A stretch of 8,229 nt of DNA from assembly GCA_964370735.1 (NCBI GenBank), contig CAYJLC010000066.1:1-8229 (forward strand), given 5' to 3'. The notes under the pieces are model-generated. The model saw only the letters and a program-made list of their open reading frames with translations. It searched no databases and was not told the DNA's origin. The DNA is from CAYJLC01 sp964370735. GTDB lineage: Bacteria; Bacillota; Clostridia; Oscillospirales; Butyricicoccaceae. The position numbers and the translations under genes are program-made. Positions 1 to 7,327 of the stretch are shown here, piece by piece (position 1 is the stretch's first letter; each line of letters starts with the position of its first letter).

Positions 1-266
1 CCTAATGTCCTTTTTGTTTAAGTATATGAGAATAGAGTAGGGGATATGCAAAAAACTCTACCGAAAGTCTTACATTTTAGCTTTATTAAATTTAACTAAT
101 GCTAAGCTGTACTAATTACTGGGCGAAAATAATGAACGCTAGTATATTATCTTGCTAAACTGTGCAAATATAGATTAGATTGACTTTCGTTTTGACAAGG
201 TTGGATTTAATGGGGGGAAGTGATTACTTATTTAGCTTATTTTTAAAATAATTCACATATTTTTTG
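1..266. other. Upstream intergenic region without a convincing gene
   Basis: All frames on both strands are broken by frequent stops, and no ORF with a credible ribosome binding site is visible. The region is AT-rich. It contains an imperfect 16-base direct repeat (101-116 and 154-169, 13 of 16 identical), an exact 8-base inverted repeat CGAAAGTC/GACTTTCG (62-69 and 182-189), a 6-bp inverted repeat TAGAGT/ACTCTA (33-38 and 55-60) and an AT-only inverted repeat TTATTTT/AAAATAA (237-251). A run of six G at 212-217 stands out from the AT background. I recognise no tRNA, T-box or known riboswitch core. Confidence 0.6.
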
Positions 267-281
267 TTGCATTCTGTTGCA
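266..281 (+). repeat. Tandem GTTGCA hexamers in the promoter
   Basis: GTTGCA occurs at 266-271 and again at 276-281, a spacing of 10 bp, about one helical turn, so both copies face the same side of the DNA. The first copy covers most of the -35 element and the second lies in the spacer. This arrangement would suit a regulator that binds direct repeats and blocks or contacts RNA polymerase. The regulator is unknown, and chance cannot be excluded for a 6-base repeat. Confidence 0.35.
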
Positions 282-295
282 AATTGTGCTACAAT
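267..295 (+). promoter_or_regulatory. Sigma-A type promoter of the operon
   Basis: The -35 element TTGCAT (267-272) and the -10 element TACAAT (290-295) are separated by exactly 17 bp. The -10 is preceded by TGC (287-289), an extended -10 motif. AT-rich sequence directly upstream (about 245-265) could act as an UP-like element. Transcription would begin near 302, giving a leader of roughly 57 bases before the first start codon. This is the only good promoter I see, and gaps between the six genes are too small for others to be obvious. The start site is inferred. Confidence 0.7.
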
Positions 296-316
296 ATTAA
301 AACTATAAATTAAATA

Positions 317-329
317 CTAGCTAAGCTAG
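317..329. promoter_or_regulatory. 13-bp palindrome just downstream of the inferred transcription start (candidate operator)
   Basis: CTAGCT-A-AGCTAG is a perfect inverted repeat with 6-bp arms around a single central base, lying about 15-28 bases after the inferred start site. A one-base loop is poor for an RNA hairpin, so a dimeric repressor binding DNA is the simpler reading. The core GCTAAGCT recurs exactly at 101-108 and with one change at 154-161. No regulator gene lies in the window. Confidence 0.4.
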
Positions 330-332
330 GCT

Positions 333-362
333 ATGAAAAGATTAGAAAGAGGATTTCTATGA
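333..362 (+). CDS. Possible 9-codon leader peptide overlapping the iadA start
   Basis: An ATG at 333 opens a short frame reading MKRLERGFL. It ends in a TGA (360-362) that overlaps the ATG of the next gene as ATGA, the arrangement usual for translational coupling. Two of the nine codons are arginine (AGA), which is notable if the operon yields arginine. Against it, the upstream ribosome binding site is weak (only AGG at 328-330, too close), and the frame lies mostly across the binding site of the dipeptidase gene. It may be chance. Confidence 0.2.
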   Translation: MKRLERGFL

Positions 363-1513
363 TAAAATTGTTACGAAATGCAAACGTCTTTTCTCCAAAA
401 TTGATTGGAAAAAAGGACGTTTTACTTTTGTCTGACAAGATTTATAAAATTGATGACGACTTGTCTTCTTATATGGAAATGCAAGATGCCCAAGTTTATG
501 ATTTTGAAGGACTAAATCTATCGTCTGGATTTATAGATACACATGTTCATATAACTGGTGGTGGTGGAGAGCAAGGTTTTTCTTCTAAAACTCCAGAGAT
601 TAAATTAACTGAATTAACTACGGCTGGTGTTACTACTGTTTTAGGATTACTTGGAACTGATGGTGATACGCGAAGTGTGGAAAATTTATACGCAAAAGCA
701 AAGGCACTAGAAGAAGAAGGGATTTCAACTTTTATTCTCACAGGCTCTTATGCGTATCCTTCTGTAACACTTACTGGCAGTGTTAAACGTGATTTAATGT
801 TTATTGATAAAGTTATTGGTGTGAAAATTGCAATTTCTGACCATAGAAGTTCGCATTTAACAAAAAGTGAGCTTACAAGACTTATATCAGACGCAAGACT
901 TGGTGGAATGCTATCAAATAAAGCTGGCATTACAGTTTTTCATCTAGGTGATGATAATCAAGGGATTTCTATATTAAATGAAATAGTTTTAGAAAATCCG
1001 ATTAAATATGCAAATTTATTGCCAACACACATAGGTCGAAACGAAAATCTGTTTAAACAATCGATAGAATATATGAAAAATGGTGGTTTTGTTGATTTCA
1101 CTGTCGATTTAGATGATGAGGAAATAACAGCACGTCAAATTTCCGAAGCGTTATCGATTGGTGAATTTATCGATAATATGTCGATTAGTACGGACTCTTG
1201 TGGTAGTATTCCGAAATTTGATACAGACGGAAACTGCATAGGACTTACTTATGTATTACCGAATATTATAAGCCATGAACTTAGGTTACTTACGAAAAAA
1301 TATGGCGTATCAATAGAAAATGCGTTGAAACTCATCACGATAAATCCAGCAAAAAGGCTTAAAATTGACCATTTTAAAGGAAAAGTTGAAGAAGGATATG
1401 ACGCTGATTTAGTTGTATTCGATGAAAATTTCGATATTCATCATGTGTTTGCAAAAGGTGAATGCATGGTTTTGAATAAAATAGCAATGAAAAAAGGAAA
1501 ATTTGAAAAATAA
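359..1513 (+). CDS. iadA: Isoaspartyl dipeptidase (beta-aspartyl peptidase), amidohydrolase superfamily, M38
   Basis: This 384-residue zinc enzyme would hydrolyse beta-aspartyl dipeptides in the cytoplasm; in cyanophycin breakdown that means beta-Asp-Arg to aspartate plus arginine. The residues known in the E. coli enzyme appear here at a constant offset of six: metal ligands H62 and H64, the lysine that becomes carboxylated (K156, in IGVKIAISDHRSS), H195, H224 and catalytic D279. The substrate-binding E71, Y131, R163, R227 and S283 are also kept. The length matches the family. The C-terminal stretch (GKVEEGYDADLVVFD) is the usual end of the amidohydrolase beta-sandwich. There is no signal peptide. 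The start at 359 has AGAGGA at 348-353. It is the first gene of the operon, 11 bases before the binding-protein gene. Isoaspartyl dipeptidases also repair or salvage damaged Asp/Asn peptides, so Arg specificity is inferred from context. Confidence 0.93.
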   Translation: MIKLLRNANVFSPKLIGKKDVLLLSDKIYKIDDDLSSYMEMQDAQVYDFEGLNLSSGFIDTHVHITGGGGEQGFSSKTPEIKLTELTTAGVTTVLGLLGTDGDTRSVENLYAKAKALEEEGISTFILTGSYAYPSVTLTGSVKRDLMFIDKVIGVKIAISDHRSSHLTKSELTRLISDARLGGMLSNKAGITVFHLGDDNQGISILNEIVLENPIKYANLLPTHIGRNENLFKQSIEYMKNGGFVDFTVDLDDEEITARQISEALSIGEFIDNMSISTDSCGSIPKFDTDGNCIGLTYVLPNIISHELRLLTKKYGVSIENALKLITINPAKRLKIDHFKGKVEEGYDADLVVFDENFDIHHVFAKGECMVLNKIAMKKGKFEK

Positions 1514-1524
1514 GGGAGAAAAAA

Positions 1525-3417
1525 ATGAAAAAAAGAATTTTAGGAGGTTTGCTTGCAACTTGCACAATGGCATCACTTTTAGCAGGTTGTGCTGGTGGGG
1601 AAGCATCAACTACGGAATACTTAGGAACTTATGACACAGAAGTGACATCGCTAGTTCCATATTACTTACCAGATACTTCTGGGAAAAAGGTAATCGCTAA
1701 TACAATCGACGGATTAATCGAAACAGATTCTACTGGTAAATATGTTCCAGCACTTGCTGAAAGCTGGACTCATAACGACGATTACACAGTATGGACATTC
1801 ACTTTAAGACAAGGTGCGAACTGGTATGACAGCGAAGGCGAAGTTGTACGCGAAGTAGTGGCTCAGGATTTCGTTGATGGTATGCGTTTTGTAGCCGACC
1901 ATGCAAATACAAAAAGCGATATTTCAATTGTTCGTAATGAAATTGAAGGTCTTGCTGATTATTACTGGAATTTAGTTGATTTTGACGACCCAGAAGTTAC
2001 AGAAAAGCCAGCTGATACACGTGAAGAAATCGAAGCATCTTTTGATGAAACTGTAGGTGTTAAAGCATTAGATACATACACAGTTGAGTATACTTTAACT
2101 CAACCAACACCGTATTTTGAGTCTTACTTGCTTACTGAATTATTTCTTCCAAATAACAAAGAATTCTCGGATTCTTTAGGCGAAAAATTCGGAACTACAG
2201 AAGATAATCTTCTATATTGTGGTGCATATTATTTAAACAAATGGCAACGTAATAAAGAATTTGTTATGATTAAAAACGAAGAATATTATGATGCTGATAA
2301 AATCACTGTTGATACAATTATCTTACAAAGCGTTGGCGATGCATCTACTGTTGAAATGTTTAAACGTGGCGAGCTTACAAGCACAAGCATTGACGGTTCG
2401 CAAGTAGAATTTTACATGAACGACGAAGAATGGGGTGAATATGTAAATCTTGCTGACAAAAGCAGTGTTAACTATTGGTTTAGCATAAACTTTGTAAGTC
2501 CAAACAGCGAATTTGATGTTTTTTCTGATAATTTAGACTTTAGAAAAGCACTATACCATGCACTAGACAGAGAAACTTTCGCAGAACTTTTCAATCCTTA
2601 TGGTGCAGAAGAAATGCTTATCAACACTGTAACTCCAAACGAAGTTTGTTTAGATGAAAACGGAAAAGATTACACAGAATATGAACCACTAAAATCAATT
2701 AAAGATGAAGGTTCAGCGACTTATGACCCAACTTTAGCAAAAGAATATTTCGACAAAGCAGTTTTAGCACTTACTGATGGTAATGGAAATATCACAGGTG
2801 CAACAGCAACTGAAGTTGATTTTGGTAGACAAAACCCAATCACAACTGACGCAAAATTACCACTTCAAATCGTGTATGTTCACGAAACTGAAACTGACGA
2901 TGTGGCTTTAGCACAACTTGTAAAATTAAACATCGAAGAAGTATTTGGCAAAGAAAATGTTGAAGTTGTTCTTTCTCCAATTACAGGGGAAAAATACAAC
3001 GACGTTATCGCACCAGGATATTATGACTTATCTTATGACAGTTTCTCTTTCAAATTCGCAGACCCAGTTTCTCAACTTGAGCGTTTAGTTACTGACGGTG
3101 CTGTAAATGATGGTAAATATAGCGATGCTACTTTCGATGCATTAGTAGAAGAAGCATCAAGCCTACTTACTCCATCTGAAAGATATGCAAAATTTGCAGA
3201 AGCTGAGGCACATTTAATCGAAAATGTATATGTAATTCCCTGGGAATCTGGTGGTGGAGTTTATGAAATGTCAAGAGCAGTACCGTTTACAGCACCAAGA
3301 GGTGGTTTTGGTATCGTTCGTTTTAAATATAAAGGCATCGAACTTCAAGCAGAGCCAGTTTCTCAAATACAATACGAAGAAGCATATAATGCTTTAATGG
3401 AAGAAATCAATAATTAA
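1525..3417 (+). CDS. oppA: Oligopeptide ABC transporter substrate-binding lipoprotein (OppA/AmiA type)
   Basis: This 630-residue protein is the extracellular peptide receptor of the importer. It begins with a lipoprotein signal peptide: positive MKKR, a hydrophobic stretch, and lipobox L19-A20-G21-C22, so C22 would be lipidated and anchored to the outer membrane face. Family-5 solute-binding features follow: the LRQGANWYDSEGE stretch (94-106) with AQDFVDGMRF (113-122), YCGAYYLNKW (231-240), and FRKALYHALDRE (339-350). The extra length and the SEGE/AQDF wording resemble streptococcal AmiA/AliA-like binding proteins, which take oligopeptides, rather than shorter dipeptide receptors. The mature protein is rich in Asp and Glu, which could suit basic peptides such as those containing arginine, though most such lipoproteins are acidic. 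GGGAGA at 1514-1519 sets the start. The ligand cannot be read from sequence. Confidence 0.93.
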   Translation: MKKRILGGLLATCTMASLLAGCAGGEASTTEYLGTYDTEVTSLVPYYLPDTSGKKVIANTIDGLIETDSTGKYVPALAESWTHNDDYTVWTFTLRQGANWYDSEGEVVREVVAQDFVDGMRFVADHANTKSDISIVRNEIEGLADYYWNLVDFDDPEVTEKPADTREEIEASFDETVGVKALDTYTVEYTLTQPTPYFESYLLTELFLPNNKEFSDSLGEKFGTTEDNLLYCGAYYLNKWQRNKEFVMIKNEEYYDADKITVDTIILQSVGDASTVEMFKRGELTSTSIDGSQVEFYMNDEEWGEYVNLADKSSVNYWFSINFVSPNSEFDVFSDNLDFRKALYHALDRETFAELFNPYGAEEMLINTVTPNEVCLDENGKDYTEYEPLKSIKDEGSATYDPTLAKEYFDKAVLALTDGNGNITGATATEVDFGRQNPITTDAKLPLQIVYVHETETDDVALAQLVKLNIEEVFGKENVEVVLSPITGEKYNDVIAPGYYDLSYDSFSFKFADPVSQLERLVTDGAVNDGKYSDATFDALVEEASSLLTPSERYAKFAEAEAHLIENVYVIPWESGGGVYEMSRAVPFTAPRGGFGIVRFKYKGIELQAEPVSQIQYEEAYNALMEEINN

Positions 3418-3418
3418 T

Positions 3419-3422
3419 GGAG
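3419..3422 (+). promoter_or_regulatory. Ribosome binding site that decides the oppB start
   Basis: GGAG at 3419-3422 lies 1 base before the ATG at 3424 but 7 bases before the ATG at 3430. Only the second spacing is workable, so translation probably starts at 3430 (MAKYIFKR), two codons inside the longest open frame. Confidence 0.75.
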
Positions 3423-3429
3423 AATGTTT

Positions 3430-4380
3430 ATGGCAAAGTACATTTTTAAAAGAATACTTCAGTCTTTACTTTCGGTTTTTATAATAGTCTTTGTAGTTTT
3501 TATGCTACTTAGACTAATGCCGACAGAAGGCTATTTCACGCGTGATGATTATATCAATATGTCAGAAGCCGAAAGGGAAATGTACTTAGTCGAAATAGGT
3601 GCGAGTGGAAATCCTTTAGAGCTTTTTGGCGATTTTGTAATAAGTCTTGCAAATGGTGACTTAGGTGAATCGCATATTTTGCAACCACATGTCGAAATTA
3701 CCGATATTTTAGCAGAAAAAATTCCTTATTCGCTTTCTTTTGGTGTGGTTAGTATGATAATTTCACTGGTTTTAGGCTTAGGACTTGGAATGCTAATGGC
3801 AAGGTATAAAGACAAATTTATCGACTATTTAGGGACTGGATATATCGTAATTGTAAGGGCAGTTCCTAGCTTAATTTACTTATATTTACTGCAAATTTTC
3901 ATAACAGGGCTTTTCTCCATTCCGATGATGTTTAACGAGAGAAACTCTGTGACATTCATAATGCCTGTTATTTCGCTTTCGCTATCAAGTATTGCGTGGT
4001 ATGCTATTTGGCTACGTCGTTTTATGGTAGACGAAAAAAACAAAGATTATGTAAAATTTGCTACTGCAAAGGGTGTTTCGGAAGGAGCTATCACTGTAAA
4101 GCATATTTTGAGAAATGCACTTGTTCCACTTGTTCAGTTTTTTCCTGTGCAAATGCTACTTACAATCGGTGGTTCGCTTGTTATAGAAAGCCTTTATGGC
4201 ATTCCTGGGATGGGCGGTTTGCTTGTTGATGCTATCAAGGAAATGGACAACAGTTTAGTTCAGATTTTAGTTATATTATTCTCTGTTTTAGGTGTTTTAG
4301 GAGTGCTTTTAGGCGATGTTTTAATGGCACTTGTCGACCCTAGAATTAAACTGCACAAAGCAGAAAAAGGAGGTAACTAA
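3430..4380 (+). CDS. oppB: Oligopeptide ABC transporter permease, OppB type
   Basis: This is one of the two membrane subunits forming the peptide channel. From the chosen start it has 316 residues, normal for the family. A first membrane helix at about 11-29 is followed by an extracellular loop (about 30-95) containing NGDLGESH, the form of the conserved GDLG(x)S motif. Further hydrophobic helices lie near 100-123, 134-160, 174-195, 236-253 and 277-302. The cytoplasmic EAA loop that docks on the ATPase is DYVKFATAKGVSEGAITVKH (206-225). ESLYGIPGMG (253-262) and the terminal LVDPRIKL are typical of OppB/DppB. The gene follows oppA by 12 bases and its last codons contain the ribosome binding site of the next gene. 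The substrate is set mainly by the binding protein. Confidence 0.93.
   Translation: MAKYIFKRILQSLLSVFIIVFVVFMLLRLMPTEGYFTRDDYINMSEAEREMYLVEIGASGNPLELFGDFVISLANGDLGESHILQPHVEITDILAEKIPYSLSFGVVSMIISLVLGLGLGMLMARYKDKFIDYLGTGYIVIVRAVPSLIYLYLLQIFITGLFSIPMMFNERNSVTFIMPVISLSLSSIAWYAIWLRRFMVDEKNKDYVKFATAKGVSEGAITVKHILRNALVPLVQFFPVQMLLTIGGSLVIESLYGIPGMGGLLVDAIKEMDNSLVQILVILFSVLGVLGVLLGDVLMALVDPRIKLHKAEKGGN
4369..4373 (+). promoter_or_regulatory. Ribosome binding site that decides the oppC start
   Basis: GGAGG at 4369-4373 lies 8 bases before the ATG at 4382, a near-ideal site. An in-frame ATG at 4331 would extend the protein by 17 residues into oppB, has no comparable site, and adds residues not expected of the family. 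The start at 4382 leaves one base between the oppB stop and oppC, so the two are probably translationally coupled. Confidence 0.85.
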
Positions 4381-4381
4381 T

Positions 4382-5338
4382 ATGAACTTAAAAATGAATT
4401 TATCACGCGAAATGTTTGAAAAAGCCGAATTCAACGAAAAAGAAGCAGAAAATATCGGATATTCAAATTATTCATATTGGAAATCAACCTTCAGAACGTT
4501 TTTTAAAAGCACTTCTTCAAAAGTTTTGCTTGCAATTATGGTTTTATTTGTGGCGTTTAGTTTTATTTATCCGTTTGTTGTGGAGCTTATGCCAAATTGG
4601 GAAAACTCATATTTAAACCCAAACTACGCAACAACAGATTCTAAAACTTGGAATTTACCACCGTCAGCTGACCACTTATTTGGAACAGATAGCATCGGTA
4701 GAGATATGTGGACAAGAACATGGTATGGAACGAGAACGTCTATCCTTTTAGGGCTTGTTATTGCATTTATCGACGTAACTTTAGGAACAATTGCTGGTGC
4801 CTTATGGGGATATGTTAGAAAAATCGACAGATTTATGACAGAACTTTATAATATCGCAACCAATATACCACAAACTGTGTATTTAGTTCTTTTTACTTAT
4901 ATTTTAAGACCAAGTTTTTGGACGATAGTTTTTGCGATGTGTCTTACTGGTTGGTTAGCAGTCGCAAGATTTATAAGAAACAAGGTAATTTCTATAAGAG
5001 AAAGCGAATATAACATCGCGTCGCAATGTTTAGGAACACCACTTAGTAGGATTATCTCGAAAAATATCATACCACATCTAGTGAGTATTATAATTATGCA
5101 AGCAGCACTTACTATACCGTACTCAATAGGTTCAGAGGTATTTTTAAGCTATATTAACTTAGGTTTGCCACTAGATATTGTGTCGCTTGGAAATTTAGTA
5201 AGTGTTGGTAAGAATAATTTTGAGGTTTATCCGTTCCAGCTTATTTGCCCTACAATTATCCTATCATTTATTACAGTTTCGTTTTATATTGTAGGAAATC
5301 GTTTTGCAGATGCGTCAGACCCAAGAAATCACAGATAG
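4382..5338 (+). CDS. oppC: Oligopeptide ABC transporter permease, OppC type
   Basis: This is the second membrane subunit of the importer, 318 residues from the chosen start. It has an N-terminal cytoplasmic tail of about 45 residues and a first helix at about 47-66. The OppC/DppC hallmark follows at about 98-120: HLFGTDSIGRDMWTR and then WYGTRTS. Further helices cover about 121-143, 164-174, 180-196, 231-250 and 286-304. The EAA loop is EYNIASQCLGTPLSRIISKN (209-228). FLSYINLGLP (254-263) and the terminal ASDPR are also characteristic. Its stop codon TAG overlaps the ribosome binding site of the ATPase gene, which starts 12 bases later. It would pair with the OppB-type subunit upstream. Confidence 0.93.
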   Translation: MNLKMNLSREMFEKAEFNEKEAENIGYSNYSYWKSTFRTFFKSTSSKVLLAIMVLFVAFSFIYPFVVELMPNWENSYLNPNYATTDSKTWNLPPSADHLFGTDSIGRDMWTRTWYGTRTSILLGLVIAFIDVTLGTIAGALWGYVRKIDRFMTELYNIATNIPQTVYLVLFTYILRPSFWTIVFAMCLTGWLAVARFIRNKVISIRESEYNIASQCLGTPLSRIISKNIIPHLVSIIIMQAALTIPYSIGSEVFLSYINLGLPLDIVSLGNLVSVGKNNFEVYPFQLICPTIILSFITVSFYIVGNRFADASDPRNHR

Positions 5339-5350
5339 GAGGAGTGCGTA

Positions 5351-7327
5351 ATGGCTAAAAAATTAATTGAAGTAAACGACCTTGTCATAAAATTTAATTT
5401 GCGTGGCAAAATTTTTCCAGCAATTCGTGCAGCTTCTATAGATTTATACGAAAATGAAACGCTCGCTATTGTTGGCGAAAGTGGCAGTGGTAAATCGGTT
5501 TTAACAAAATCACTCATTGGAATGGTTGACTCAAATGGCTTTATCGAAAGTGGTTCAATGACTTATGATGGACTTGATTTGCGTCAGATAAAAACAGCAA
5601 AAGAGTGGCAGAAAATTCGTGGAAAAGAAATTGCTATGGTTTTTCAAGACCCAATGACAGCACTAAATCCACTAAAAAAAATCGGCAAGCAAATCGAAGA
5701 AATGGTGCTACTTCACACTGATGTTTCCAAAGAAAAAGCAAAAGAAGAAGTTCTATCGCTTATGGAAAAAGTAGGAATTACCGACTGCGAAAAGAGATAT
5801 CATCAATATCCACACGAATTTTCAGGTGGTATGCGTCAACGTATCGTTATTGCAACTGCGATTGCTGCAAGACCAAAGGTTTTAATCTGTGACGAGCCGA
5901 CAACGGCACTTGATGTTACTCTACAAGCACAAATTTTAAAACTTATGAAAGATATTCAAAAGGAATTTGGACTGTCTATCATCTTTATCACGCATGATTT
6001 AGGTGTTGTCGCATCGGTAGCTGATAGGGTTGCTGTAATTTATTCTGGTGAAATTATCGAAAAAGGAACTTCGGACGAGATTTTTCACGCACCAGTTCAC
6101 CCATATACAAAAGCGCTTTTAAGCTCGCTTCCACAAGTAGGGGAAAAAGGCAAGGAGCTTCCAGCGATTAAAGGAACTCCACCGAATTTATTTAAGGATA
6201 TTGTCGGAGATGCATTTGCACCGAGAAATATCGATGCATTAAAAATTGACTTAGAGCTTGAGCCACCACTTATGCAAATTTCTGAAACGCATTTTGCAAA
6301 AACATGGCTTATGCATGAATATGCTATTGAAAAATATGGTGACCCATCGAAAATCGAGAGAAAATTTGAGCAAAAAGAGCGAAGTGAAGCTAGTGAAGAA
6401 AGTTTTGACAAAAAAGAAGTTCTCTTAAGTTTAAAAGACGTTTCTATTGACTATGGCAGTGGCAAAAAGAAATTTCACGCTGTAAAAAAAGTGTCTTTTG
6501 ATATTTATAAGGGCGAAACGCTCAGTTTGGTAGGCGAGAGTGGTTCTGGTAAAACGACGGTTGGTCGTGCTATTATGAAAATCATTCCGACTAGTAATGG
6601 AGAAATAAATTTCGCTGGTAAAAAGATAAATCGCAAACTTAACTTTAACGAACTTCGTGACTATCGCCAAAATGTTCAAATGATTTTCCAAGACCCTATG
6701 GCAAGTTTAAACGAACGCGCAAAAGTTGATTATATCATTTCGGAAGGACTTTATAACTACAAATTGTTTAAAAGTGAAGAGGAACGCAAGCAAAAAGTTT
6801 CGAGTGTTATGAGCAAAGTTGGGCTTTCGCCAGATTTTGCAAGCAGATTTCCACACGAGTTTTCTGGTGGTCAACGTCAGCGTGTTGGTATTGCAAGGGC
6901 ACTCGTTATGAACCCAAGTTTTATAGTAGCTGACGAGCCGATTTCGGCACTTGATGTTTCGATTAGAGCACAAGTTATTAATCTTTTAAACGACCTTAAA
7001 CGTGATAACGACCTAACGTATTTGTTTATCGCGCATGATTTGTCGGTTGTAAGATTTATTTCTGATAGAATTGCAGTAATTTATAAAGGTGAAATTGTTG
7101 AGCTTGCACCGAGCGAAGAATTATTTTTAAATCCACTTCACCCTTATACAAACGCACTTTTATCAGCAATTCCAATACCAGAACCAGATATTGAAAAGAA
7201 AAAAGTTATTGTAAAATACGAAGAAAAAGAAACAAATGAGCCAAAAAACTTTAAAGAAGTTAAAGATGGTCACTTTGTTTTATGCACAGAAAATGAATTT
7301 AAAGAGTATCAAACGAGGTTAAAATGA
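5351..7327 (+). CDS. oppDF: Fused dual ATPase of the oligopeptide ABC transporter (OppD-OppF fusion)
   Basis: This 658-residue cytoplasmic protein carries both ATP-binding subunits that power the importer, normally two genes in Opp operons. The OppD-like half has Walker A GESGSGKS (42-49), Q-loop Q99, signature FSGGM (157-161), Walker B LICDEP (178-183) and switch H215. The OppF-like half has Walker A GESGSGKT (395-402), Q447, FSGGQ (504-508), Walker B IVADEP (525-530) and H562. Both ATP sites therefore look competent. After each half comes the peptide-transporter extension (HPYTKALL 250-257; HPYTNALL 597-604). In the first extension, the four cysteines of the typical GCxFxPRC...C...HxxxCW pattern are replaced (GDAFAPRN at 286-293; HFAKTW at 314-319), as I recall for OppD of lactic acid bacteria. 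A charged linker (about 336-355) joins the halves. The end GHFVLCTENEF resembles OppF termini. AGGAGGAG at 5337-5344 sets the start. E. coli YejF and GsiA are known precedents for such fusions. Confidence 0.93.
   Translation: MAKKLIEVNDLVIKFNLRGKIFPAIRAASIDLYENETLAIVGESGSGKSVLTKSLIGMVDSNGFIESGSMTYDGLDLRQIKTAKEWQKIRGKEIAMVFQDPMTALNPLKKIGKQIEEMVLLHTDVSKEKAKEEVLSLMEKVGITDCEKRYHQYPHEFSGGMRQRIVIATAIAARPKVLICDEPTTALDVTLQAQILKLMKDIQKEFGLSIIFITHDLGVVASVADRVAVIYSGEIIEKGTSDEIFHAPVHPYTKALLSSLPQVGEKGKELPAIKGTPPNLFKDIVGDAFAPRNIDALKIDLELEPPLMQISETHFAKTWLMHEYAIEKYGDPSKIERKFEQKERSEASEESFDKKEVLLSLKDVSIDYGSGKKKFHAVKKVSFDIYKGETLSLVGESGSGKTTVGRAIMKIIPTSNGEINFAGKKINRKLNFNELRDYRQNVQMIFQDPMASLNERAKVDYIISEGLYNYKLFKSEEERKQKVSSVMSKVGLSPDFASRFPHEFSGGQRQRVGIARALVMNPSFIVADEPISALDVSIRAQVINLLNDLKRDNDLTYLFIAHDLSVVRFISDRIAVIYKGEIVELAPSEELFLNPLHPYTNALLSAIPIPEPDIEKKKVIVKYEEKETNEPKNFKEVKDGHFVLCTENEFKEYQTRLK
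7315..7318 (+). promoter_or_regulatory. Ribosome binding site of the cyanophycinase gene, inside the ATPase gene
   Basis: GAGG at 7315-7318 lies 5 bases before the ATG at 7324. That ATG overlaps the TGA stop of the preceding gene as ATGA (7324-7327). This supports the start and suggests coupled translation with the transporter ATPase. Confidence 0.7.

Noticed and set aside
33..60. Inverted repeat TAGAGT/ACTCTA as a terminator of an upstream gene
   Set aside because: The stem is only 6 bp with a 16-base loop, and no T-run follows on the plus strand.
192..197. Perfect -35 hexamer TTGACA
   Set aside because: No acceptable -10 element occurs 16-18 bp downstream (that stretch is G-rich), so it is not counted as a promoter.
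220..246. GTG frame after the GGGGGG run
   Set aside because: Only eight codons long before a stop, and placed before the promoter. There is no reason to think it is translated.
242..255. Half-match to an arginine-repressor box (AATAATTCA)
   Set aside because: The right half fits, but the left half matches only about two of five positions. In AT-rich DNA this is expected by chance.
547..930. Two minus-strand open frames of 64 and 60 codons
   Set aside because: They lie opposite the conserved dipeptidase coding sequence, lack ribosome binding sites and show low-complexity translations. They are shadows of the real gene.
3996..4229. Plus-strand open frame of 77 codons within oppB
   Set aside because: It overlaps the conserved EAA-loop region in another frame, and its Cys- and Trp-rich translation is typical of a shifted frame.
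4331..4381. Longer oppC start at 4331
   Set aside because: It overlaps oppB by 50 bases without a ribosome binding site, whereas ATG 4382 has GGAGG at ideal spacing.
6097..6973. Three minus-strand open frames opposite the ATPase gene
   Set aside because: They are antisense to conserved ATP-binding motifs with no start signals; they are shadows.
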